DNA of 64,000 bases from Azomonas macrocytogenes (GTDB lineage: Bacteria; Pseudomonadota; Gammaproteobacteria; Pseudomonadales; Pseudomonadaceae), in the NCBI RefSeq assembly GCF_014191985.1, contig NZ_JACHXI010000007.1, positions 1 to 64,000 on the forward strand, in the 5' to 3' direction. Numbering within the stretch: the stretch's first letter is position 1; the number at the start of each line of letters is the position of its first letter. Of the stretch, positions 1 through 8,480 are shown piece by piece. The notes below the pieces were generated by a model that was given only the letters and a program-made list of their open reading frames with translations, was not told the origin of the DNA and searched no databases. The position numbers and the translations under genes were made by a program.

Positions 1-31
1 GCTCGGTTACTTCGATGATGCGAGAATGCAT
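1..31 (-). CDS. edd: Phosphogluconate dehydratase, N-terminal start only (partial)
   Basis: Only the first ten codons lie in the window, read leftward from ATG at 31: MHSRIIEVTE, with GGAG eight bases upstream. This matches the conserved start of Pseudomonas 6-phosphogluconate dehydratase (Edd), the Entner-Doudoroff enzyme that makes 2-keto-3-deoxy-6-phosphogluconate. The call rests on ten residues plus context: a HexR-type palindrome lies about 80 bases upstream and a GAPDH gene is nearby, as in other pseudomonads where HexR controls edd and gap. The rest of the gene lies beyond the left edge, so identity is likely but not proven. Confidence 0.6.
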   Translation of the reverse strand, partial: MHSRIIEVTE

Positions 32-110
32 GGCGGGCTCCACGGCGTTGGATTTGTTTTGCCTGGAAACTATCAATGAAACAAGAAAAAGTCACGGTTA
101 ATTTGTGTAT

Positions 111-134
111 TTTTTGTTGTTTAAACAACAAAAA
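111..134. promoter_or_regulatory. Perfect 24-bp palindrome, probable HexR operator
   Basis: The 24 bases are a perfect palindrome whose core, 114-131, contains two overlapping copies of TTGT-N7-ACAA. The published HexR consensus of pseudomonads is TTGT with a 7-8 base spacer to ACAA, and HexR represses edd and gap until KDPG is present. It lies 80 bases upstream of the edd start in an AT-rich stretch, where an operator overlapping the promoter is expected. Binding is inferred. Confidence 0.7.
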
Positions 135-542
135 CAGGCAGGAAAGATTATTGGAAGTGTAATTGCAATAAATACTTTTTTAATAAAAAGAATTTTTTGT
201 TGTTCAAGTAGGCTTTTTAATAACCGCTTTGGGGGCTCGCCAGCAGGTCAAATCCGTTTTGCTGAAGAGGTCAAGGCCTCGCCAGTTATTTTGGGGGAAG
301 GGGCTGTAGCTGCCCGGTAGCCTTGGTGGTGTGCCCGTTTATCGGTTGACTTGCGCCCAAAAATTGCGTCTGGATTTTCCCGGCCGGGTTCTGGTCTGGA
401 GAATATGGGTCCCGTTGCGGCTTTTGCTTTTCACTCTTTGTTTCCGGGGCTCGACTCGAATACCGAATCGTTGACCGGGGCCAAATTGTGTCGGATCGAT
501 TTGGTTGACACTTTCGAGTCATGGGTTCCATCGGGACGCTGT
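135..542. other. Non-coding stretch upstream of a small membrane protein gene
   Basis: AT-rich up to about 220, then of average composition. Short open frames are present on both strands (for example one of about 90 codons from 351 that runs into the next gene), but none has a ribosome-binding site, recognisable protein sequence or sensible context. No RNA gene or repeat was recognised. Confidence 0.4.
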
Positions 543-571
543 TTGTTTCAAGATGCTTTGGCTTGTATTAT
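543..571 (+). promoter_or_regulatory. Possible sigma-70 promoter
   Basis: TTGTTT at 543-548 and TATTAT at 566-571 are separated by 17 bases, a good match to -35 and -10 elements. It would start transcription near 578, about 50 bases before the small membrane protein gene at 629. Inference from sequence only. Confidence 0.4.
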
Positions 572-628
572 TTTGTTACGTATCTTGAGGGCAGCAGTGA
601 AATCCTCTTACAAAAAGAGTAGAAAACC

Positions 629-838
629 ATGAAAAAGCTCGAGATACCGAAGATTACTCCCAAATCGCAACAGGCCTGGCTCAAAGAACTCATGCTGGCC
701 TTTTTTGTGCTACTTCTGGCACTGCCTTTCTGTTTTGTTCTTTACGAAACCATGGGTATGTCGCCGGCCATGACTCTGCCCACGATCATGATTGGTTGGG
801 GGTTCGTGAGGACTTCCACCCGGGTATTCGAGGATTGA
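629..838 (+). CDS. Small inner-membrane protein, unknown function
   Basis: A 69-residue protein with a charged N-terminus rich in lysine (MKKLEIPKITPKSQQ) and a strongly hydrophobic stretch at about residues 22-42 containing FFVLLLALPF, followed by a second moderately hydrophobic segment near 45-62. This suggests one or two membrane passes. I do not recognise the family. It is real rather than noise on the grounds of its composition, the promoter-like sequence at 543-571 and the lack of any competing gene. The ribosome-binding site is weak. It sits between edd and gap and points away from edd. No function is assigned. Confidence 0.5.
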   Translation: MKKLEIPKITPKSQQAWLKELMLAFFVLLLALPFCFVLYETMGMSPAMTLPTIMIGWGFVRTSTRVFED

Positions 839-993
839 CCTCGATACTGCGTAGAGCTTCACTTCACTTGGCGACGACCGCGGCGGATAAGCGGTCGGGG
901 TGCCGGAAAACCGACCATTCTGGTTCGGCGCTTCTCCGATAGCTCCACCCAGGCAGATCATTTCTGTACGGATGAAGCTATCTCCTGCTCTTC

Positions 994-1983
994 TTACCAG
1001 ATTCTCAGCACATCCAGCATACGATTGGCGAAGGCCCATTCGTTGTCGTACCAGGCCAGGACCTTGACCAGGTCGCCCTGCACGCGGGTGTGCTTGAGGT
1101 CCACCACGCAGGACACTGGATACCCTTTGAAGTCGCTGGAAACCAGCGGCAGCTCGTTGCATTCCATTACATCTTTGGGCATTTGTCCGGCACCTTCCTG
1201 TAGCAGGCGATTGACGGCCTCGGCGTTGGCCGGTGCACGCTCGACGGTACAGGTCAGGTCCAGCAGCGAGACGTCCGGGGTCGGTACGCGTATCGACAGG
1301 CCATCCAGCCGTCCGGCCAGTTCCGGTAGTACCAAGCCGATGGCCTTGGCCGCGCCGGTGGTGGTTGGGATCATCGACAATGCGGCGGCGCGGGCGCGGT
1401 AGGGGTCTTTGTGCGGCTTGTCCAGCAAGCTCTGGTCGTTGGTGTAGGAATGCACGGTATTGACCAGGCCTTGGCGAATGCCAAACGCCTCGTGCAGCAC
1501 CTTGGCCACCGGTGCCAGGCAGTTGGTGGTGCAGGAGGCATTGGAGATCACCTGTTGGCCACCCAGAAGCTGATGGTTGACGCCGTACACCACCGTCAGG
1601 TCGGCATGGTCCAAAGGGTGTGAAGCGAATACCCGATTGGCGCCGGCCTTGAGGTGAGTTTCCGCTTCGAGGCGATGCTTGAAGTGGCCGGTACATTCCA
1701 GCACCGCGTCGATTTCCAGCTCTTTCCAGGGCAGCTTGCCCGGTTCCGGTTCGCGCAGCAGGCGGATCGGCTGATCGCGAATCGTCAGGTAATCATCCTG
1801 TAGCGATACTTCACCAGAAAAACGCCCGAATGTGGAGTCGAAGCGGGTCAGCTGCAGTAGCGTCTTGCCCTCGCTGAGGTCGTTGATAGCAATGATCTGG
1901 ATTTCGCTGTCCAGGCCTCGCTCGAACAGGGCCCGGGTCACCGTACGGCCGATGCGGCCATAACCATTGATCGCGATACGCAT
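994..1983 (-). CDS. gap: Type I glyceraldehyde-3-phosphate dehydrogenase
   Basis: A 329-residue NAD-dependent enzyme that oxidises glyceraldehyde 3-phosphate to 1,3-bisphosphoglycerate in the cytoplasm. The Rossmann motif NGYGRIGR is at residues 6-13, the catalytic cysteine is Cys151 in SNASCTTNC and the catalytic histidine is His178. The stretch HSYTNDQ after that histidine is the GAPDH form; erythrose-4-phosphate dehydrogenase (Epd) has HSAM in its place, so Epd is less likely although the N-terminal part has an Epd-like flavour. AGAGGAG lies eight bases before the ATG at 1983. In P. aeruginosa and P. putida gap is divergent from edd; here both face the same way with a small gene between, so the local arrangement differs. 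Confidence 0.88.
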   Translation of the reverse strand: MRIAINGYGRIGRTVTRALFERGLDSEIQIIAINDLSEGKTLLQLTRFDSTFGRFSGEVSLQDDYLTIRDQPIRLLREPEPGKLPWKELEIDAVLECTGHFKHRLEAETHLKAGANRVFASHPLDHADLTVVYGVNHQLLGGQQVISNASCTTNCLAPVAKVLHEAFGIRQGLVNTVHSYTNDQSLLDKPHKDPYRARAAALSMIPTTTGAAKAIGLVLPELAGRLDGLSIRVPTPDVSLLDLTCTVERAPANAEAVNRLLQEGAGQMPKDVMECNELPLVSSDFKGYPVSCVVDLKHTRVQGDLVKVLAWYDNEWAFANRMLDVLRIW

Positions 1984-2004
1984 CGCAGTTCTCCTCTGCC
2001 GGAA

Positions 2005-2027
2005 TGGACTACCTTGAGCTTAGTCCA
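2005..2027. promoter_or_regulatory. Inverted repeat in the gap leader
   Basis: TGGACTA and TAGTCCA form a perfect 7-bp inverted repeat around nine bases, ending 22 bases upstream of the gap start codon and just before its ribosome-binding site. It could be an operator or an RNA hairpin in the leader. No regulator is assigned; it does not match the HexR consensus. Confidence 0.35.
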
Positions 2028-2197
2028 CTCGTTGTTGCGGTGTTTCCATGTGGCAAGACACCACTGACCGGAGGTTGGCGAACCTGATCGCTGTCATTCA
2101 GTCGTAATTTCAAATGACCCCACGGATGCCCCGGGCCTGAATGGTTGCGGCTATCGCTGGCCGAGATGCAAGCAGTAACTACCTGGTTGAGGTTGAG

Positions 2198-2797
2198 ATG
2201 GTATCCACGAAGACATGGCTCGATGCACACCAGTGGCGTGCCTGGCAAGGACAACAATTCCCCGAGGCCAGTTGGCGCTATGCCGGCGAAGAGCTCTGGG
2301 CGATCGCCGGAGCGCCGCAGGTCGGCCTGATTTCCCGAGAGTGCTATCGGGATTTTGCTTTTCGTTTCGAGTTTCGGTTACCTGCCGGTGGCCATTCCGG
2401 GGTGCTGTACCGGGTCGATGAGGCGGCTCAGGAAGCCTGGCAAAGCGGGCCGGAAATGCAATTGCTCGACGACGCTCGGCATCCTGCTGGCGGCAATCCG
2501 GCGACCAGCAACGGTGCGCTATGCCAGTTGCTGCCGCCCTGGCTCGCCACCGACCTGCGCGAAGGCCATTTCTTGCGCGGGCAGGTGATTGTGCGAGGCA
2601 ATCGGGTCGAGCACTGGCTCAAAGACCGTCAGGTACTGGCCTACGATCTGGATGATCCGGCCTTGCGCCAGTGCATCGCGCATAGCGAGTTCGGTGATTT
2701 TCCCGATTTCGCCCGTGCGCCGCAGGGGCATCTGGTACTGCAGCATCATGGCGATGCGGTGTGCTTCAGGCGGCTGTCGGTCGAATTGCTGGGTTGA
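2198..2797 (+). CDS. 3-keto-disaccharide hydrolase (DUF1080) family protein
   Basis: A protein of 199 residues from the ATG at 2198, chosen because GAGG lies seven bases upstream; an in-frame ATG at 2141 has no ribosome-binding site. The beta-sandwich signature of the DUF1080 / 3-keto-disaccharide hydrolase family is visible: FRFEFRLPAGGHSGVLYR followed by GPEMQLLDD and a C-terminal HLVLQHHGD. Family members cleave 3-keto-glucosides or act as concanavalin-like carbohydrate-binding domains. No clear signal peptide is seen, so it may be cytoplasmic, unlike many relatives. It is divergent from gap and convergent with the acylase gene. Substrate is unknown. Confidence 0.75.
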   Translation: MVSTKTWLDAHQWRAWQGQQFPEASWRYAGEELWAIAGAPQVGLISRECYRDFAFRFEFRLPAGGHSGVLYRVDEAAQEAWQSGPEMQLLDDARHPAGGNPATSNGALCQLLPPWLATDLREGHFLRGQVIVRGNRVEHWLKDRQVLAYDLDDPALRQCIAHSEFGDFPDFARAPQGHLVLQHHGDAVCFRRLSVELLG

Positions 2798-2872
2798 ACG
2801 TCGCTGGCTGGAGGGATTCTCCTGTGGCTGGCGCAAGGGCGGGAGCCAGGCGACTCCCGCGCTGCTGGCATC

Positions 2873-5164
2873 TCACTCGGAGAGCAAAAGGACCGGTGCG
2901 GACAGGCTGGCGTTTATCTGCTCTTCGGTGAATGGCAGGGTGTGCCATTGCTGTCGGGAGAAACGCAAAGTCTGGTCGCGGTTGTGTGACGAGGTAGGGT
3001 CGGCGGATTGCGAGAACGACAGGATGCCGCGTGCTTGCGGCCCTGCGTCGGTGAAACGTACCAGTTGGATATGGCTGCTGCCGCCGATGACCTCCAGATA
3101 GCTGTCGCCTTCGGGCTGGCTTTCAATGGCGTTGTAAACCCCCAGGTTGCTGCCGCCGCCGGGAATCGGGATCTGTTCGTCGCCACGGGAGGATTTCTGC
3201 ACCTCGCCCCAAGCGGCGTGTTCCGCGATGCCCAGTTCGTTCACTTCATCGCGCGCGATGTGTAGTGCCTGCAGAACCTGTTCTTTGACGTGCGGCTTGC
3301 TCAGCAGGATACCGCGCGGCGTGCCAATCGGATCGGCGGGATTGAAAGGAACGCGCCAGGCTGCTGGAATTTCCTGGAAATGCGTCATGAAACGCTGGAA
3401 ATAGAGCAGGGCGCGGGCGTTGTCGCCCAGGTTGGCCTGGCGATTCCACCGATGGAAGCTGGTGCAGACATCTTGCGGCGCCTGGTCGGCCTGGCACAGG
3501 GTCAACAGGTTGGCCATCAGGACGTTGGCCATATAGACCTGATTGGCCGTCACCATGTGTTCCAGTTGCTGCGGGGTAATCTTGCCCTTGGCCAGGCGGG
3601 CTAGTTGGGTGAGGCCGAAGCGCGTTCTCGGATTGAGCTCTTTGGCCTGGCTGATCAGCGGCGAGAAGCCGGTCAGCGGTGCGGCGGGGTTAGTCATCCA
3701 GGCGCTGCTGTTGGAGTTCTGTACGAAGTCCCTGCGCTCAAGAACCGGTTGCTGGCTGACGGGCATGATGCCAGGCTGCGCGGCTTCCTTGTCGACTGTC
3801 CAGCGACAGGCGCTGCGTGAGCCGTCCAGCACGGGCAGGCCTTCTTTGGCCATGGCTTTGTCGAGGCAGTCGGCGGTCTGTTCGAGGGTTACGTTCGGCA
3901 TCACTGCGGTATTCATGTACAGCGTCCGGCCCCGGTCATCGGCTGCCAGGGTGTTGACCCAGGGAATACCTTGCAGCCGTTCGATGGAGGCCTTGAACTC
4001 GGCGAGGCTGGTCGCTTCGTTCATCGCCACCCACTGCTGGATGGCGCGAGTATTGTCCAGGTTGGCGTCCTGCAGGGCGTAGGCCGTTTTGTCGTCCCAA
4101 CCGAGCAGGCCGGGCCAGTTCAGCAGCGGGCCGTATTCGGACAGATATAGCGTGTGTTCGAGATTGGCGAGCATGCCATCCTCGTTGCGTACTTCGATAT
4201 TGACGATGCGCTTTTCGAGCGGCCGGGACTGGCCGTCGACCAGATATCGAGAAGAGTCCTGGGGATCCAGTTGCAGGCGCTGCAGGGTGAAATGGCTGGA
4301 CGTATCGACCGTGTGGCTCCAGGCGAAATGCTGGTTGAAGCCGATGTTGATGACTGGCATGCCAGGCAGGGCGGCACCCATGACGTCGAGCTTGCCGGGA
4401 ATGGTCAGGTGCATCTGGTAGAAGCGGGCCGCACCGGACCAGGGAAAGTGCGGATTACCGAGCAGAATACCCTTGCCGTTGTCCGACAGGTCGCTACCGA
4501 TGGCTACGGCGTTGCTGCCCGTCTGCTCGCCGAATTGCGCGCGGCGGCGGGCCGCCTGGGCGAAGTCCAGGTGCAGATTGGTGCTGGCGATCTGCTCCTG
4601 CCCCGGCGGGGCGGCGGCGATCAACGCCTCGACGAAATTGCCGAGGCCGCCTTCGACAATCAGGCGGCGGGCGAGGCGAATCAAATCTGCACTGGCAATC
4701 GGTCGCAGCCAGTCGCTGCCGGCACAGGCGGCCGGCTGTTCAGCCTCGGGAGTGTCGTTCAGGTAACGGTTGAAACCGGCGGCGTAGCCCTCCAGCAACT
4801 GCTGAATCGCGACGGGCTGGGCAACCCAGAAGCCTTCCACGGCAGCGTCGTCGTTCAGCCAGCGGAAAAAGAAATCCGAGGGGACATTGGCGATCCGGGC
4901 CGAGGATTTGCCATCGGGGCCGAAGAATCTCGAACGCTCGCCGCGTGCGGTGACGATTTCCTCTTCCAGCAGGCAAAGGTTGTCACGTGCGTAAGCGTAG
5001 CCGATGCCGTAGCCGAGCCCCCGTTCGTTGGCTGCCTTGATGTGTGGTACGCCGAAGGTGGTCCAACGGATTTCTGTTTCCGTGTCTGCCTCGTTTGTGG
5101 CCAGTATTTGCGTGGCCGTGCAAGCGAGCAGAGCTCCGACCATGGTTGCGAAAGTTCTACGCAC
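2873..5164 (-). CDS. pvdQ: PvdQ-family penicillin amidase / acyl-homoserine lactone acylase
   Basis: A 763-residue periplasmic Ntn-hydrolase precursor closely similar along its length to P. aeruginosa PvdQ, which removes the fatty acid from pyoverdine precursors and also cleaves long-chain acyl-homoserine lactones. An N-terminal signal peptide (about 1-23) is followed by the alpha chain; the autocatalytic cleavage site gives Ser217 in TGSNAV as the N-terminal nucleophile of the beta chain, the same position as in PvdQ. Other PvdQ-like blocks include NPHFPWSGAARFYQMH, HTVDTSSHFTL and DFVQNSNSSAW. The start is GTG at 5164 with AGGAG ten bases upstream. No pyoverdine genes are in the window, so the physiological substrate is open; HacB/QuiP-type activity is the alternative. 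Confidence 0.85.
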   Translation of the reverse strand: MRRTFATMVGALLACTATQILATNEADTETEIRWTTFGVPHIKAANERGLGYGIGYAYARDNLCLLEEEIVTARGERSRFFGPDGKSSARIANVPSDFFFRWLNDDAAVEGFWVAQPVAIQQLLEGYAAGFNRYLNDTPEAEQPAACAGSDWLRPIASADLIRLARRLIVEGGLGNFVEALIAAAPPGQEQIASTNLHLDFAQAARRRAQFGEQTGSNAVAIGSDLSDNGKGILLGNPHFPWSGAARFYQMHLTIPGKLDVMGAALPGMPVINIGFNQHFAWSHTVDTSSHFTLQRLQLDPQDSSRYLVDGQSRPLEKRIVNIEVRNEDGMLANLEHTLYLSEYGPLLNWPGLLGWDDKTAYALQDANLDNTRAIQQWVAMNEATSLAEFKASIERLQGIPWVNTLAADDRGRTLYMNTAVMPNVTLEQTADCLDKAMAKEGLPVLDGSRSACRWTVDKEAAQPGIMPVSQQPVLERRDFVQNSNSSAWMTNPAAPLTGFSPLISQAKELNPRTRFGLTQLARLAKGKITPQQLEHMVTANQVYMANVLMANLLTLCQADQAPQDVCTSFHRWNRQANLGDNARALLYFQRFMTHFQEIPAAWRVPFNPADPIGTPRGILLSKPHVKEQVLQALHIARDEVNELGIAEHAAWGEVQKSSRGDEQIPIPGGGSNLGVYNAIESQPEGDSYLEVIGGSSHIQLVRFTDAGPQARGILSFSQSADPTSSHNRDQTLRFSRQQWHTLPFTEEQINASLSAPVLLLSE

Positions 5165-5854
5165 TAATCCGTTCTCCTGAAAACTAGCGGTCTGTAGGGG
5201 ACTGTGATCGGTCGTCCCGACAGCGAAAGATCGGTCCCCAGCATACCCTCGTCAGGGCTAAGTGCGGGGCTATCTATGTCTTGATGTCTTGCAAACTTTA
5301 TCCGGGCACTGACGCAGAAACTGTTTGCTGTGTTGCCGGTGGGTATTAGCTGCAACGACAAAGGCAATAGCGTGGTCGTTCCCCTTTGATTCCGGCCATT
5401 GGTCAGGAAGTCCGCAGGCAAAAAGAAGGCCGCTTGTCGGCGGCCAGGAGGGGGTAATTCGGAAGACAGGGGAAGTCTGCTCCCGCTTCTGTCGTTTCGA
5501 TGTGAACGGTTGGTGAAAAAAACATCAAATTACTCCGGTTCGGCTTTTACCTCGCCCAGGAAAAAACAACGTAAAACCCGTAAAAAGCGGTCTGAGCGGT
5601 GCTGTGAGGAGATATTTCAGTGGTGCGGGCGGGCGGTAAAGCATAATCAGGTAAAAGCTGTAGCAGACCGATCAGCGTCCACAGGTCCTGCGACAGGAGG
5701 GGCGCGCCTTGTGCCAGACGAAGAACAGTGCGTGCCGCTTCTATTATGATTGACGCAGCACGGGCCATGCCGGAAAGCCATGGATTTTCTCCGCCGCTCT
5801 TGCATTCAGGCAAGGTTATTACTTAGAAGGGAGGCCCGTTGCAGAGGTCAACCG
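5165..5854. other. Long intergenic region between pvdQ and mprF
   Basis: About 690 bases with no convincing gene. It holds a leftward terminator at 5419-5445 and just upstream of it, on the minus strand, a 40-codon frame (5403-5525) with GGAG eight bases before its ATG; the terminator falls inside that frame, which argues that it is not translated in full. A short transcript on the minus strand ending at the terminator is possible. The right end is the mprF leader. Confidence 0.4.
5419..5445 (-). terminator. Intrinsic terminator, minus strand, with no annotated gene feeding it
   Basis: On the minus strand GGCCGC and GCGGCC form a 6-bp GC stem around six bases, followed by TTCTTTTTG. This is a good Rho-independent terminator. 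pvdQ starts to its left, so the transcript it ends must come from within 5446-5850. Confidence 0.65.
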
Positions 5855-8476
5855 ATGAGCATCCCTCCCACTATTTCTTCTTCTTCCGCTTCGCCTCAGC
5901 CATCGCTGTTTCAACGATTGCATAACCACCGCAGACTTATCGGCATGGTGGCGATTTTCGTGGTGTTCGGGCTGGCGTTGGTTGCCTGTTTCCATCTGCT
6001 GCACGAAATTGACTTGCCGGCGCTGCTCGACGCTTTGACGTCGGTTTCCGGCTGGGCGCTACTCGGTGCAGTGCTGATGACGGTCATCGGTTTCGTCGCC
6101 ATGCTCGGCTACGAATGGTCGGCGTGCCGCTATGCCGGCGTGTCCTTGCCGTGGAAGGTGCTGATGGCAGGAGGCTTCGGCGCGTTTGCCATCGGCAATG
6201 CAGTGGGGCTGGCCATGCTGTCCGGTGGTGCGGTGCGCCTGCGCAGCTATTCGCGCCATGGCCTGGGTACTGGCGAGGTGATGCGTATATCGCTGTTCGC
6301 CAGCCTGTCGCTGGGGTGCGTTTTGCCGCTGCTGGCGGCGCTGGCGGCGTTGAGTGACCTGTCGGGCACGGCGCTGGTCCTGCATCTGCCGCAAACGCTG
6401 ATCGCGACGGTCGCTTCGCTCCTGCTGGCGGGTTATGCCTTGCTGGTTTTCGCGTTGCGGCGCTGGTGCCAGCCCGAGCAACCGGCCTCGGCCTGCGTGC
6501 TGTGCAAGATCGGCTCGCTGAACGTGCGCCTGCCGGGATTGCGCCTGACCGCGCTGCAACTGTTGATTACCGTGATCGATGTGGCTGCCGCCGCTGCCGT
6601 GCTTTATCTGCTGCTGCCGGCCAACCCGCCGTTCGGTGTCTTTTTGCTCGTCTATCTGCTGGCTTTGGTCGCCGGTGTCTTGAGCCATGTACCCGGTGGC
6701 GTGGGGGTGTTCGAAGCCGTCCTGCTGGCAGCTTTCGCCAACGAGCTGGGGACGGCGGCGCTGGCCGCGGCCCTGCTGCTCTACCGGTTGATCTATACCC
6801 TGCTGCCATTGCTGATCGCGTGCCTGATGCTGCTCTTTGCCGAGGCCCGGCGCTTGCTATCCGCCAGGCAGGCGGTGGAACTGGCTTCCGGCATGGCGGC
6901 GCCGATCCTGTCACTGCTGGTATTTCTGGCTGGCGTGGTACTGCTGTTCTCGGGGGTGACCCCATCCATTGATAGCCGCCTGCAGGCATTGAGCTTTCTG
7001 GTTCCCCAGCCGCTGATCGAGGCCTCGCACTTCATCGCCAGTCTGGTAGGGGTGTTCTGCCTGGTCCTGGCCAATGGTCTGTGGCGCCGGCTCTCCGCCG
7101 CCTGGGCACTGACCATCGTGCTCTTGCTGGTCGGTGCAACGATGTCCCTGCTCAAGGGCTTCGACTGGGAAGAGGCCATCGTCACGATGGTCATCGCCGC
7201 GTTGCTGGCGCTGTTCCGACCGGCCTTCTACCGGCCCAGCCGGCTGATGGTGCAACCGTTGGCACCGCTGTATCTGCTGGCCAGTAGTTGCGTGGTGGCG
7301 ACATCGATCTGGCTTTTATTGTTTGCCTATCAGAGTGTGCCTTATAGCAATCAGCTCTGGTGGCAATTCGAATTGGATGGCGATGCGCCCCGCGGCCTGC
7401 GGGCGGCCCTGGGCAGTGCCTTGTTGCTGGCGGTGCTGATGCTGAGTTGGCTGCTGCGGGCCCGGCCGCCGGTCATTCCGGTGCCGTGTACGCAAGCGCT
7501 GGACAAGGCCGCTGCGATCGTCCGCCAGTCCTGCCAGCCGGACGGCGGCCTGGCACTGAGCGGCGACAAGGCACTGCTGTTCGATCCTGCGGGCCAGGCT
7601 TTTCTGATGTATGCGCGCCAGGGCCGCAGCATGATTGCACTGTTCGACCCCATCGGGCCGAGCCAGGTGCGCGCTGAGCTGGTCTGGCAGTTCCGTGATC
7701 TGTGCGATTTACATCACGCGCGGCCGGTGTTTTATCAGGTCCGGCCTGAGAACCTGCCGCTGTACATGGACATCGGCCTGATCGCGGTGAAACTGGGCGA
7801 GGAAGCGCGGGTCGATCTGCGCAGCTTCGAGCTGGAAAACAAAGGCAAGGAGATGAAGGATCTGCGCTACATCCGCAGCCGTGGCCTGCGCGACGGTTTA
7901 CAGCTGGAGTTCCACGAACCCGGTCAGGCACCGCTGGAGGAATTGCAAGTGATTTCCGATGCCTGGCTGATCGGCAAACAGGTGCGCGAAAAGGGGTTTT
8001 CCCTGGGCCGTTTCACACCGGATTATCTGAATCGCTTCCGGATCGCGGTCGTGCGTTTCCAGGGCCGGGCGGTAGCCTTCGCCAATCTGCTGGAGACCGA
8101 TATGGCCGAACTGGCCAGCCTGGATCTGATGCGGGTGCATCCGCAGGCACCAAAATTGACCATGGAATTCTTGATGCTCGGTCTGATCCTGCATTTCAAA
8201 TCCCGCGACTACACGCAGTTCAGTCTGGGCATGGTGCCGCTCTCCGGCCTGCAGCCGCGCCGTGGCGCGCCCTTGTCTCAGCGGCTCGGCGCCCTGGTGT
8301 TCCAGCGTGGCGAGCAGTTCTACAATTTCCAGGGATTGCGCCGCTTCAAGGAGAAATTCCAGCCATACTGGGAGCCCCGCTATCTCGCCGTGCCGGCCGG
8401 CCTCGATCCGCTGGTGGCCATGGCCGATACCGCTGCCCTGATCGCGGGTGGCCTCACTGGATTGGTAAAACGCTGA
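5855..8476 (+). CDS. mprF: Bifunctional aminoacyl-phosphatidylglycerol synthase/flippase
   Basis: An 873-residue MprF. The N-terminal two thirds are polytopic membrane (many hydrophobic segments from about residue 20 to 510) and form the flippase; the C-terminal part, from about residue 540, is the soluble DUF2156 synthase domain that transfers an amino acid from tRNA to phosphatidylglycerol, masking the negative charge of the inner membrane. The P. aeruginosa homologue (PA0920) makes alanyl-PG; whether this one uses Ala or Lys cannot be read from the sequence. ATG 5855 was chosen because AGAGG lies seven bases upstream; the open frame extends to 5750 without a ribosome-binding site. The next gene starts four bases after the stop, as in the PA0920-PA0919 operon. 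Confidence 0.92.
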   Translation: MSIPPTISSSSASPQPSLFQRLHNHRRLIGMVAIFVVFGLALVACFHLLHEIDLPALLDALTSVSGWALLGAVLMTVIGFVAMLGYEWSACRYAGVSLPWKVLMAGGFGAFAIGNAVGLAMLSGGAVRLRSYSRHGLGTGEVMRISLFASLSLGCVLPLLAALAALSDLSGTALVLHLPQTLIATVASLLLAGYALLVFALRRWCQPEQPASACVLCKIGSLNVRLPGLRLTALQLLITVIDVAAAAAVLYLLLPANPPFGVFLLVYLLALVAGVLSHVPGGVGVFEAVLLAAFANELGTAALAAALLLYRLIYTLLPLLIACLMLLFAEARRLLSARQAVELASGMAAPILSLLVFLAGVVLLFSGVTPSIDSRLQALSFLVPQPLIEASHFIASLVGVFCLVLANGLWRRLSAAWALTIVLLLVGATMSLLKGFDWEEAIVTMVIAALLALFRPAFYRPSRLMVQPLAPLYLLASSCVVATSIWLLLFAYQSVPYSNQLWWQFELDGDAPRGLRAALGSALLLAVLMLSWLLRARPPVIPVPCTQALDKAAAIVRQSCQPDGGLALSGDKALLFDPAGQAFLMYARQGRSMIALFDPIGPSQVRAELVWQFRDLCDLHHARPVFYQVRPENLPLYMDIGLIAVKLGEEARVDLRSFELENKGKEMKDLRYIRSRGLRDGLQLEFHEPGQAPLEELQVISDAWLIGKQVREKGFSLGRFTPDYLNRFRIAVVRFQGRAVAFANLLETDMAELASLDLMRVHPQAPKLTMEFLMLGLILHFKSRDYTQFSLGMVPLSGLQPRRGAPLSQRLGALVFQRGEQFYNFQGLRRFKEKFQPYWEPRYLAVPAGLDPLVAMADTAALIAGGLTGLVKR

Positions 8477-8480
8477 GAAT

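Noticed and set aside
351-632. 93-codon plus-strand frame before the small membrane protein gene
   Set aside because: No ribosome-binding site, odd composition and overlap with the start of the better-supported gene at 629.
994-1983. Erythrose-4-phosphate dehydrogenase (epd) instead of gap
   Set aside because: The region after the catalytic histidine reads HSYTNDQ as in GAPDH, not HSAM as in Epd.
4154-5167. 337-codon plus-strand frame opposite the PvdQ-like gene
   Set aside because: Antisense shadow of a gene that matches a known family along its whole length.
5403-5525. 40-codon minus-strand frame with a good ribosome-binding site upstream of pvdQ
   Set aside because: A strong terminator lies inside it before the stop codon, and the peptide is not recognisable; more likely part of an untranslated RNA.
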